Assembly: GCA_003161205.1 (NCBI GenBank)
Contig: PMOU01000496.1
Span: 1-11,747 of the forward strand
Source: Actinomycetota bacterium
GTDB taxonomy: Bacteria > Actinomycetota > Actinomycetes > Streptosporangiales > Streptosporangiaceae
Direction of reading: 5' to 3'
DNA: 11,747 nucleotides
Shown here: positions 5,904-11,747 of the stretch, in pieces
Layout of the letters: each line of letters begins with the position of its first letter
Numbering within the stretch: position 1 is the first letter of the stretch
The notes under the pieces: model-generated
Told to the model about the DNA's origin: nothing
What the model saw: only the letters and a program-made list of their open reading frames with translations
Database searches by the model: none
Program-made: the position numbers and the translations under genes

Positions 5904-7316
5904 CTAGCGGGGAACGCTGCCCCCGTCTGTGCCTGCCATGAGCGTTTCCAGCTTGTTGATCGCGGGCTCTATGTTGGTGAACAGGCGGGCGAGCGCTGAT
6001 TCCATCAACGGGTCCCCTTGATGATCTCTGATGCCGCAGGTGGCGTTGAGCCGGGATCGCTGCATCCAGGCAGACACGTCGGGATCGGCGGCCCAGATGA
6101 TCTCGGCGCGCTGGGCGGTGTAAGTGAGCGGGACCCAGTCGCCCGCCGCGTCGGGATACTGGTTTGCCGGGCAGATCAGGTTCTTGCGCGCGTCGTCGCC
6201 GCGCGTTGCCTCGATATAGCCGGTCAAGGCGGCGCTGAAGACCGGCTGGCAGGCCCTGATCTGCTGCAGCGTGATGAGGCCGTCGCTAAAGGCTGGCCGG
6301 GCAGGCTTGGTGCGAAGGCCGGCTGCTGAGCAGTCGACGTGAACCTGCCCGCGGTCAGCCGGGATGGACCCGCCTGCGAGCGTTATCTGGTCCGGTCCGA
6401 TGCGGGTGACCCTTCCGAGGCGGATCACGTTCTCGATGCTGCGCAGGCTCACCAGTTCGTCCTGGCTCACCGTCGCGCAGCGGAACGTCGTCGGCTCGAC
6501 ACCGGGGTCTAGCCGTATGAGCTGGCCGCACGCTTCAAGCCGCCGGAACAGGTCGGTCAGGTCGCCGGCCTGGGCTGCTGCCTCCAGGTAGAGCGAGACG
6601 CCCTCGATCAGCCGGGGCAGCAGCTCGAGTGGCTGCTGGAATGCCCGGTCCAGGAGCCAGGGATCCCGCGGCCTGACCCAGCGGATCGCGTCGGGCGGCA
6701 CGCCGGCGCCGAGAAGCCACAGGCACGCGTCGATCGCGGTCTTGCCGCCTCCGAGGATCGTGAACCCGCTTGGCTGGCCACTCAGCCCGACGAGGTCGTT
6801 GACCGGGATCAGCCGTGTACCTGGCTCGATGCCGAACGGCGGGACATGGGTCGCCGGGATCGAGGGCTCGAGATACCTGGCGTCCACGACCCGTTTCCGC
6901 ACCCGGATCGTCGTGGTCTCCCCGGTCAGCCGGGACGTGAACTGGTGCCCGTCCCCGGCCGCGCTGTAGTCGGACATGGCGAAGAACCGGACCCGGCCGG
7001 AGGGCAGCAACTGCTCGTCAAGCACCTGCTGGTAGTAGGCGCAGATCTCGGCCGCCGTTGCCCGCGGGTAATAGCCGGCGTTCGGGCCGTCCCGGTCAAT
7101 CACGTCACTGCCGAGCCGCCTGGAGTTGACGCCGTACAGGGCCGACGGTCCGTGCAGGCGCACGAACGGGTAGGCGTCGTGCCAGTGGCCGCCCGGACCG
7201 TGGCGCCGGTCCACCAGCACCACCTCGGCACCGCTGGCCGCGATGAGTGCGTCGACGAACGCCATGCCCGCGGCGCCTGCGCCGATGACCAGGTAATCGG
7301 TCTCGATTGCGTCCAC
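5904..7316 (-). CDS. FAD/NAD(P)-dependent oxidoreductase, flavin-monooxygenase-like
   Basis: A 470-residue soluble two-dinucleotide-binding flavoprotein. The N-terminal Rossmann fold has YLVIGAGAAG with GxGxxG at 12-17, an acidic residue ending strand 2 (VVLVDRR, D36), and a GPGGHWHDAYPFVRLHGPS segment (40-58) like the FAD-proximal motif of flavin monooxygenases. A second GxGxxA motif, GFTILGGGKTAID (184-196), marks the NAD(P)H-binding fold. No signal peptide or membrane helix. The substrate is unknown; the catalytic-type cysteine pair of disulfide reductases is absent, so a mono-oxygenase or related oxidase is likelier. GTG 7314-7316 is chosen as the start because GGGAGG lies 6 bases ahead; a GTG nine codons upstream lies before a possible -10 box. 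It is divergent from the DrrAB-type exporter, a layout that suggests linked metabolism and export of one compound (inference). Confidence 0.85.
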   Translation of the reverse strand: MDAIETDYLVIGAGAAGMAFVDALIAASGAEVVLVDRRHGPGGHWHDAYPFVRLHGPSALYGVNSRRLGSDVIDRDGPNAGYYPRATAAEICAYYQQVLDEQLLPSGRVRFFAMSDYSAAGDGHQFTSRLTGETTTIRVRKRVVDARYLEPSIPATHVPPFGIEPGTRLIPVNDLVGLSGQPSGFTILGGGKTAIDACLWLLGAGVPPDAIRWVRPRDPWLLDRAFQQPLELLPRLIEGVSLYLEAAAQAGDLTDLFRRLEACGQLIRLDPGVEPTTFRCATVSQDELVSLRSIENVIRLGRVTRIGPDQITLAGGSIPADRGQVHVDCSAAGLRTKPARPAFSDGLITLQQIRACQPVFSAALTGYIEATRGDDARKNLICPANQYPDAAGDWVPLTYTAQRAEIIWAADPDVSAWMQRSRLNATCGIRDHQGDPLMESALARLFTNIEPAINKLETLMAGTDGGSVPR

Positions 7317-7322
7317 GGATGG

Positions 7323-7328
7323 CCTCCC
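7323..7328 (-). promoter_or_regulatory. Ribosome-binding site fixing the oxidoreductase start
   Basis: GGGAGG on the minus strand lies 6 bases before the GTG at 7314-7316. This supports a start nine codons inside the longest open frame. Confidence 0.65.
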
Positions 7329-7332
7329 GGTC

Positions 7333-7361
7333 CTTATACGCACGACCGTTTAAAATCGTAA
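7333..7361 (-). promoter_or_regulatory. Possible promoter of the oxidoreductase gene
   Basis: Reading the minus strand, TTACGA (7361-7356) is followed after 17 bases by TATAAG (7338-7333), in the only distinctly AT-rich patch of this gap. The -35 match is poor and the -10 lies close to the ribosome-binding site, giving a very short leader. Confidence 0.3.
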
Positions 7362-7526
7362 ATCCGCGAATGCAGGCTTACTGGATTCTCTCATCATCCG
7401 TCCTGGCGAGCCTGGCGATCTGGTGCAGCCGGGGCACTTCCGCATGGCGCGGTACAGCATCCGCCACAGGCCAGGGAGGGCGTCGGCTGCGTATCGGTAT
7501 GTTTGCTGTAACTAAAGGAGCACTCG

Positions 7527-8513
7527 ATGACCGCACCTGAACTGGCCGTCGTCACCGACGGGCTGACCAAGCGCTTCGGCGACATCGTCGCCGTCGATCA
7601 CGTCGACCTGCGGATCGAGTCCGGAACGGTCTTCTCCCTGCTCGGGCCGAACGGAGCGGGCAAGACCACTATGGTCCGGATGCTCGCCACCTTGTCGGCG
7701 CCGACAAGCGGGACTGCGACTGTCTGCGGTCACGACGTGGTGCGCGAGGCCGATGCCGTGCGCAGCGCGATCTCCATGACCGGGCAGTTCGCCGCGCTGG
7801 AGGACAACCTGACCGCGCGGGAGAACCTGCTGCTGATGGCGCGGCTGCGCGGGTACGGCCGGGGAGCCGCCGGGCGCCTGGTTGAGTCCCTCATCGACCG
7901 TTTCGATATCGGCGAGTTCCGCGACAAGCTGATCAAGGCCGTGTCGGGCGGCCAGCGGCGGCGGGTCGACCTGGCCGCCAGCCTGGTGGTCCAGCCCCAG
8001 CTGCTGGTGCTCGACGAGCCGACCTCGGGCCTTGATCCCCGCAGCCGCCAGGTCGTCTGGTCGACCGTCCGCGACCTGGTGGACGAGGGCGTCACGCTGC
8101 TGCTCACCACGCAGTACCTGGAGGAGGCCGACGCGCTGGCGGACGACATCGTCCTCATCGATCACGGCCAGGCGGTCGCCGCCGGCACGCCCAGCGAGCT
8201 GAAGGCGCGCATCGGCGACCAGCGAGTGGACGTCGTCGCGGCCGACTCCCAGGGCCTGGACGGTCTCGTCGCGGCCCTGTCCGGCCAGTTCGAGCTCAGC
8301 ATCATCCGGGAGCGGCGGACGGTCTCAGTCCCGGCCCCGGACGAGATCGACGACCTGGCCAGCGTCGCCGCCGCCGTGCGCGCGAGCGGGATACCGATCG
8401 ACGAGATCGCCCTGCGGCGGCCGACCCTGGACGACGCCTTCCTGGCCCTCACCGGCCAGCCACCCGCCACTGAGGCCCCGGCCAGCGACAGCCTCGCGAA
8501 GGTGGCGTCATGA
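7527..8513 (+). CDS. DrrA-type ABC exporter ATP-binding subunit
   Basis: A 328-residue ATPase that would power drug or natural-product export with the permease encoded next. Walker A is GPNGAGKTT (40-48), the Q-loop glutamine is Q87 in MTGQF, the signature SGGQR is at 140-144, and Walker B LLVLDE is at 159-164 followed by PTSGLDPRSR. The H-loop position is Gln (Q196 in TTQYLEEAD), as in the daunorubicin-resistance DrrA subfamily. After about residue 215 comes the accessory C-terminal domain typical of DrrA (ending in RRPTLDDAFLALTG), then a short Ala/Pro/Ser tail. AAAGGAG at 6-base spacing sets the start. The stop overlaps the permease start in ATGA (8510-8513), so the subunits are coupled. 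Substrate cannot be told; self-resistance, antibiotic export or lipid export are all possible. Confidence 0.93.
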   Translation: MTAPELAVVTDGLTKRFGDIVAVDHVDLRIESGTVFSLLGPNGAGKTTMVRMLATLSAPTSGTATVCGHDVVREADAVRSAISMTGQFAALEDNLTARENLLLMARLRGYGRGAAGRLVESLIDRFDIGEFRDKLIKAVSGGQRRRVDLAASLVVQPQLLVLDEPTSGLDPRSRQVVWSTVRDLVDEGVTLLLTTQYLEEADALADDIVLIDHGQAVAAGTPSELKARIGDQRVDVVAADSQGLDGLVAALSGQFELSIIRERRTVSVPAPDEIDDLASVAAAVRASGIPIDEIALRRPTLDDAFLALTGQPPATEAPASDSLAKVAS

Positions 8514-9358
8514 CACCCATCACCTCCCCGGCCGGCGCCGTCCGGCGCCCCACCGACGTCCTGCCGCCGCGGCCCGCCCGGTTCGTCCGCTACCTGCGCG
8601 AGACCAGCCTGCTCGTCGGCCGGGGCCTGCGCGCCATCCCGCGGGTGCCCGAGCGGCTGAGCGACGTGACCATCCAGCCGATCATGTTCACCCTGCTGTT
8701 CCTGTACGTCTTCGGCTCAGCCATCCACGTCCCGGGCCGCTACCAGAATTACCTGCTGCCCGGCCTGCTCGGCCAGAGCGTCGCGTTCGGCGTCATCGGC
8801 GCAGGCGTGGCCACCTCTACCGACTTCACCAGCGGAGTCGTCGACCGGTTCCGGTCACTGCCGGTGGTCCGGATGGCGGTTATCTCCGCCCAGGTGATCG
8901 GCCAGATCATCGAGCAGATCCTGGGCATCGTGATCGTGGCCGGAGTCGGGCTCGCGCTGGGCTGGCGCCCGCACCTTGGCGGCGGCCGGGCCGTCGAGCT
9001 GGTGGCGCTGATGCTGCTCGGCCTGTTCGCCTTCACCTGGGTCGGGGTGCTGGCGGGCATGCTAATCCGCAGTTCCGACGCCATGCAGGGCATCGGGTTC
9101 GCCGTCATGCTGCCGCTGTCGTTCCTGGCCGGCACGTTCGTGCCGATCTCCGGGATGAAGCTGGTCCCCCGCGCGATCGCCGAGTGGGATCCGCTCTCGG
9201 CGCTGGTCGCGGCCGTCCGGCAGGTCTGCCAGGGCACTCAGTCCAGCGGCTCGCTCCAGCTGGACCACCCGGTCCCGGCGATGATCGCCTGGTGCGTGCT
9301 ACTCATTGCCGTCTGCGTGCCGCTGGCCCTGCGCCGCTTCCGGACCGCGAATGCCTGA
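8510..9358 (+). CDS. DrrB-type ABC-2 family permease
   Basis: A 282-residue membrane subunit of the same exporter. A 50-residue Pro/Arg-rich cytoplasmic N-terminus precedes six predicted helices at about 54-72, 80-103, 121-147, 160-182, 187-208 and 255-274. ABC-2 landmarks are the TDFTSGVVDRFRSLPVVR loop (104-121) and the SFLAGTFVPISGMKLVPRAI segment (204-223) followed by WDPLSALVAAVR. The protein ends in a short basic tail. The start codon overlaps the ATPase stop codon. With one ATPase and one permease gene, the working exporter is probably a homodimer of each. No clear terminator follows. Confidence 0.92.
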   Translation: MTPITSPAGAVRRPTDVLPPRPARFVRYLRETSLLVGRGLRAIPRVPERLSDVTIQPIMFTLLFLYVFGSAIHVPGRYQNYLLPGLLGQSVAFGVIGAGVATSTDFTSGVVDRFRSLPVVRMAVISAQVIGQIIEQILGIVIVAGVGLALGWRPHLGGGRAVELVALMLLGLFAFTWVGVLAGMLIRSSDAMQGIGFAVMLPLSFLAGTFVPISGMKLVPRAIAEWDPLSALVAAVRQVCQGTQSSGSLQLDHPVPAMIAWCVLLIAVCVPLALRRFRTANA

Positions 9359-9525
9359 CCCGGAGTCTTAAGGCGACCTTGGCGTGGTGCGCGTTTCTGA
9401 CCATGGGGCAATCATGGAGTCAGACTCGGCCGATCTGTGTGCGGCGGCGGGGCCTGATCGTGCTTGAGCACGTTGCAGCGATGGCGTGATCTGGAGGTTG
9501 CTGTCGTCGTCGGTGCCGCGGAACC
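9359..9525. other. Gap between the exporter operon and the NmrA-like remnant
   Basis: No supported gene. It contains a small hairpin (CGTGC-TTGA-GCACG at 9459-9472) without a T run. One minus-strand frame carries a protein-like FRGTDDDSNLQITPSL piece near 9470-9525, possibly more decayed coding sequence. Confidence 0.35.
9459..9472. terminator. Weak candidate hairpin between converging genes
   Basis: A perfect 5-base stem with a TTGA loop lies about 100 bases after the permease stop and downstream of the minus-strand hydrolase unit. It has no T tract on either strand and a short stem, so termination is only a possibility. Confidence 0.2.
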
Positions 9526-9689
9526 TGCATCAGCTATCTCGGCCGGGGTCTCGTGCTCGACGCTGTGGCGGGCGAATTCCTCGGGTGTCACCGGCACGAA
9601 CTCGATCGGCCGGTCAGCACCTCGGCGATGGTCTTCACCTGCTCGCGCGCGGTGAGCGCCTCCTGGCTCCATTCCTTGAGCTCACGAAC
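9526..9689 (-). pseudogene. Remnant of an NmrA-like NAD(P)-binding protein
   Basis: Two minus-strand frames together read like the C-terminal part of an NmrA-family (atypical short-chain dehydrogenase) protein. The first frame (about 9609-9689) gives VRELKEWSQEALTAREQV and KTIAEVLTG. The second (9526-9609) gives RPIEFVPVTPEEFARHSVEH and ETPAEIADA. The join falls at GACCGGCCGATC; restoring GG-R-P would need one extra four-base CCGG unit, consistent with slippage in a GGCC repeat. No start codon, Rossmann glycine motif or full-length domain is present, so only a fragment survives. Its upstream end overlaps the stop codon of the serine hydrolase in another frame. The family assignment rests on the RPIEFVPVTPEEF-type motif and is moderately sure. 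Confidence 0.55.
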
Positions 9690-11343
9690 CGGCACGCCTG
9701 CGCGCGACCACCGGCATCACCAGCCGCGACGTCGTCGCACCACCCGTGCAGACGATGTGCTTGCCACGATTCCTCGTCTGCGCGTGCCCGAGGGCGACCG
9801 TCTCGCCCGGGTACGGATACAGGTCACTGCCGGCGATGACGAGCAGCAGACGCTCGCCGGACCGGAACAGTGTCGACGACGGCAGGATCTCGATGTCGAG
9901 GAGGACAGGGACGCCACATGGAACCGGTAGCTCCTGGTGATGCGGGTGCCAGGGCTGGCCCGGCGTCGAACGCGACTCGTCGACCTCGCGGTGACTCGCC
10001 CGCAGCCACCCCAGCGCGACCGGACCGTCGGGGAACATCGACTGCGCGACAAAACCGACCTTCGTCCCGTCGCGACCGAGCTTCTCGAGGCCGACGAAGA
10101 CGTCAAGGTCGTCCGCCTCCTCGGTCCGCATCCACACTTGGAGCCGGACGTTGCCGGTGACCTCGGTGTCCTCCGCGAACACGTACTCGAAGGTGGCTGC
10201 CCCGGACGTCGAGTCGTAGAGGAACTCCGCTGCCGAGGCCCCCTCATCCGGTGCGAGCGCACCGGCCGCAGCGTCGAGGAAGAGCGACCGGTACTCGGTG
10301 GACGGCGGCGGCCAGTGCTCCTCGTCGTGGAACTCTCCCTGCAGGTGGTTCTCCCGCACCTCGATGCTCACGCGCGGGCGGTCGAACGCCGGAGCCCCCT
10401 CGACCAGGAAGCTGCGAAAGAACGCGAGCTGACGCTGCACGCTCTCCTCCCGGTAGAAGTACGGCCACTTGTACTGACCGTGCACCTCGAGCCACTTGTG
10501 CTCCGACGACGCCCGCTTGAAGCCTTCGATCGTCCCGCGGGTGTGCACGCCTTGATCGCCCCAGTCCGCCACGGCGTAGACCGGCACGCGGATGGCGGAC
10601 AGATCGGGCGCACGTTCGGCCCAGTAGGAGTCGAATAGGGGGTGGCGGACCGCCATCACCAACACGTCTTCGACCCGCGTGCGGGAGTACGACGTCGACT
10701 CCAGCCACCAGGTACGGAACCTCGTCTCCCGGATCCCGCCATGCGTCGCTCGGTCGCGATACTGATCGGAGGCACCCTCCCACGGGTTGATCGCCGCCAG
10801 AGAGGGGGGCTGCATCGCGGCAACCGACCATTGACTGGAGGCGAGGTAGGACACCCCGGACATGCCCACACGCCCGTTGCTCCAGGACTGATGGCCGCAC
10901 CATTCGACAAGGTCGAAGCCGTCTTCGGCCTCCTTCGCGCTGTAAAACGTCAGCGTTCCCTCGGATCCCCAGGAGCCTCGGCTGTCGGCGTTCACGACGG
11001 CGAACCCCTGACCGGCCCAGAACAAGGGGTCCGGTCCCTCCCACACCGTGTAATGCGAGTGCTGCCCGATCGCGAAAGCCGGCGATGCGCTGTCGCCGTC
11101 GAACATCTCGACGCTCTTTCGCGAATGCTTGCCATAGGGGCTGTAGGTGAGCAGGACGGGGAACGGGCCGGGCGCTGTGGCCGGGCGAAAGACATCGGCG
11201 CGCAACCGGACGCCGTCACGCATAACGACGTCGACGTTGCGCTCGACGATCAGGCCGTGCTCGATCCGTCGGCTGTACTCGCCGCCGGGATAGCGGCCCT
11301 CTTCGAGCGGGATGCCCAGTCGGTATGCGAGGCCTTCGGTCAT
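9682..11343 (-). CDS. CocE/NonD-family serine hydrolase (X-Pro dipeptidyl-peptidase S15 fold)
   Basis: A 553-residue alpha/beta hydrolase probably acting on an ester, amide or acyl-peptide bond. The N-terminal part has the family entry motif MRDGVRLRADVFRPA (41-55), the oxyanion-side tyrosine segment LLTYSPYGK (64-72), and FAVVNADSRGSWGSEG (114-129). The nucleophile is Ser165 in GMSGVSYLASSQW; likely triad partners are Asp263 (ADWGDQGVH) and His288 (LEVHGQYKW). From about residue 360 on lies the PepX_C-type jelly-roll domain, with TFEYVFAEDTEVTGNVRLQVW and DLDVFVGLEKL. No signal peptide, so cytoplasmic. AGAGGA lies 4 bases before the ATG. The gene follows the phosphotriesterase-like gene by 30 bases, pointing to a shared substrate pathway. 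The last residues (ARRRAGS) may be read out of frame into the adjoining NmrA remnant. Confidence 0.9.
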   Translation of the reverse strand: MTEGLAYRLGIPLEEGRYPGGEYSRRIEHGLIVERNVDVVMRDGVRLRADVFRPATAPGPFPVLLTYSPYGKHSRKSVEMFDGDSASPAFAIGQHSHYTVWEGPDPLFWAGQGFAVVNADSRGSWGSEGTLTFYSAKEAEDGFDLVEWCGHQSWSNGRVGMSGVSYLASSQWSVAAMQPPSLAAINPWEGASDQYRDRATHGGIRETRFRTWWLESTSYSRTRVEDVLVMAVRHPLFDSYWAERAPDLSAIRVPVYAVADWGDQGVHTRGTIEGFKRASSEHKWLEVHGQYKWPYFYREESVQRQLAFFRSFLVEGAPAFDRPRVSIEVRENHLQGEFHDEEHWPPPSTEYRSLFLDAAAGALAPDEGASAAEFLYDSTSGAATFEYVFAEDTEVTGNVRLQVWMRTEEADDLDVFVGLEKLGRDGTKVGFVAQSMFPDGPVALGWLRASHREVDESRSTPGQPWHPHHQELPVPCGVPVLLDIEILPSSTLFRSGERLLLVIAGSDLYPYPGETVALGHAQTRNRGKHIVCTGGATTSRLVMPVVARRRAGS

Positions 11344-11373
11344 GGTGTCCTCTTTCGTGCGCAGCCAGCTGGA

Positions 11374-11747
11374 TCAGGCCTGCGGTTCGCGGATCGTCAG
11401 CAGGTCGGCAGGGTTGTGCACGAGCAGCTGGCGGATCGTCGCCTCGTCCGTCCCCTCCTCGCGCAGTTCGGGCACGAAACGGTCGAGCAGCTCGGCGACG
11501 GAATGCGGCGGCGATACCCAGCCGAGTGGTACGCAGTCGGCGTCCGCGGAGACGACGAGCCGGTGGGCGAGGCCGTTGTCGAGCATGTGCATCACCTGCT
11601 TGAGCCGGTCGCGGCGGTTCTGCGCCCACGGCACGGACGGCTCCTTCTCCTTGTCGTAGCCGATGTTGTCGAGTCCGACGTACGCGCCGCGCCGCGCCAC
11701 TCGCAGATCGCGTTCGAAGTCGACGTCGACGCCGGCGTCGGCGTGAC
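11374..11747 (-). CDS. Phosphotriesterase-like metal-dependent hydrolase, C-terminal part (5' end outside window)
   Basis: The open frame runs off the right edge; 124 codons are visible. The sequence begins HADAGVDVDFERDLRVARRG and continues AYVGLDNIGYD, matching the strand that supplies a metal-binding His followed by the Tyr-rich strand of the phosphotriesterase TIM barrel. LVVSADADCVPLGW supplies the late conserved Asp that binds metal and acts as base, and IRQLLVHNPADLLTI is the typical C-terminal helix. Family members hydrolyse lactones, phosphotriesters or related esters; the substrate here is not known. The GTG near 11700 is not the start, because conserved sequence continues upstream of it to the window edge. 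It is the first visible gene of a minus-strand operon with the CocE-type hydrolase. Confidence 0.85.
   Translation of the reverse strand, partial: HADAGVDVDFERDLRVARRGAYVGLDNIGYDKEKEPSVPWAQNRRDRLKQVMHMLDNGLAHRLVVSADADCVPLGWVSPPHSVAELLDRFVPELREEGTDEATIRQLLVHNPADLLTIREPQA

Larger units (their letters stand above)
7317..7526. other. Divergent control region between the oxidoreductase and the ABC exporter
   Basis: About 210 bases with no gene. It contains the possible minus-strand promoter, a near-exact tandem pair cctggcgag/cctggcgat around 7402-7420, and the strong AAAGGAG site (7514-7520) for the exporter. A GTTTGCTGTAAC stretch just before that site is only partly palindromic. No regulator gene is encoded in the window, so any TetR/MarR-type operator here cannot be assigned. 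Confidence 0.4.

Noticed and set aside
7512..8165. 217-residue minus-strand frame opposite the exporter ATPase gene
   Set aside because: Antisense shadow of a gene with all ABC motifs.
1..11747. CRISPR array, tRNA or rRNA genes, retron or toxin-antitoxin system
   Set aside because: No regularly spaced repeats, no cloverleaf or rRNA-like sequence, and no reverse transcriptase or toxin-like pair was seen in reading both strands.

Overview
This GC-rich window has the strong codon-position GC bias, short Shine-Dalgarno-led genes and ATGA-type overlaps typical of a high-GC actinobacterium (inference from composition and gene types; the genus cannot be told from the sequence). It holds nine full or nearly full protein genes, a partial gene at the right edge, one plausible very small gene and two decayed gene remnants. 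No rRNA, tRNA, CRISPR array or intact insertion sequence was seen.

Left block (96-3491, all minus strand): a five-gene unit read in the order secreted-repeat lipoprotein, 5-TM membrane protein, 4-TM membrane protein, ECF sigma factor, membrane anti-sigma factor. Intergenic gaps are only 7, 26 and 11 bases, and the last two genes overlap by 8 bases, so one transcript is likely. The regulatory pair resembles the SigK/RskA arrangement; the lipoprotein and the two membrane proteins are the probable envelope output or sensory partners.

Centre-left (3492-4949): a divergent intergenic stretch, a possible 30-residue CxxC mini-protein, then a YihY/BrkB-family membrane protein on the plus strand. The next kilobase (4950-5903) has no intact gene; it carries a frameshifted endonuclease V remnant and other coding-like debris.

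Centre-right (5904-9358): an FAD/NAD(P)-dependent oxidoreductase on the minus strand faces away from a plus-strand DrrA/DrrB-type ABC exporter pair across a gap of about 210 bases. This unit is bracketed on both sides by decayed sequence (endonuclease V remnant on the left, NmrA-like remnant on the right), which suggests the region is an accessory, rearranged locus.

Right block (9526-11747, minus strand): a phosphotriesterase-like metal hydrolase, cut by the window edge, followed after 30 bases by a CocE/NonD-type serine hydrolase. Together these look like a small hydrolytic operon for an ester or lactone substrate. A remnant of an NmrA-type NAD(P)-binding protein abuts the 3' end of the serine hydrolase.

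No wholly new system can be demonstrated from sequence alone. The best candidates for something under-described are the five-gene lipoprotein/ECF-sigma operon and the CxxC mini-protein before YihY.
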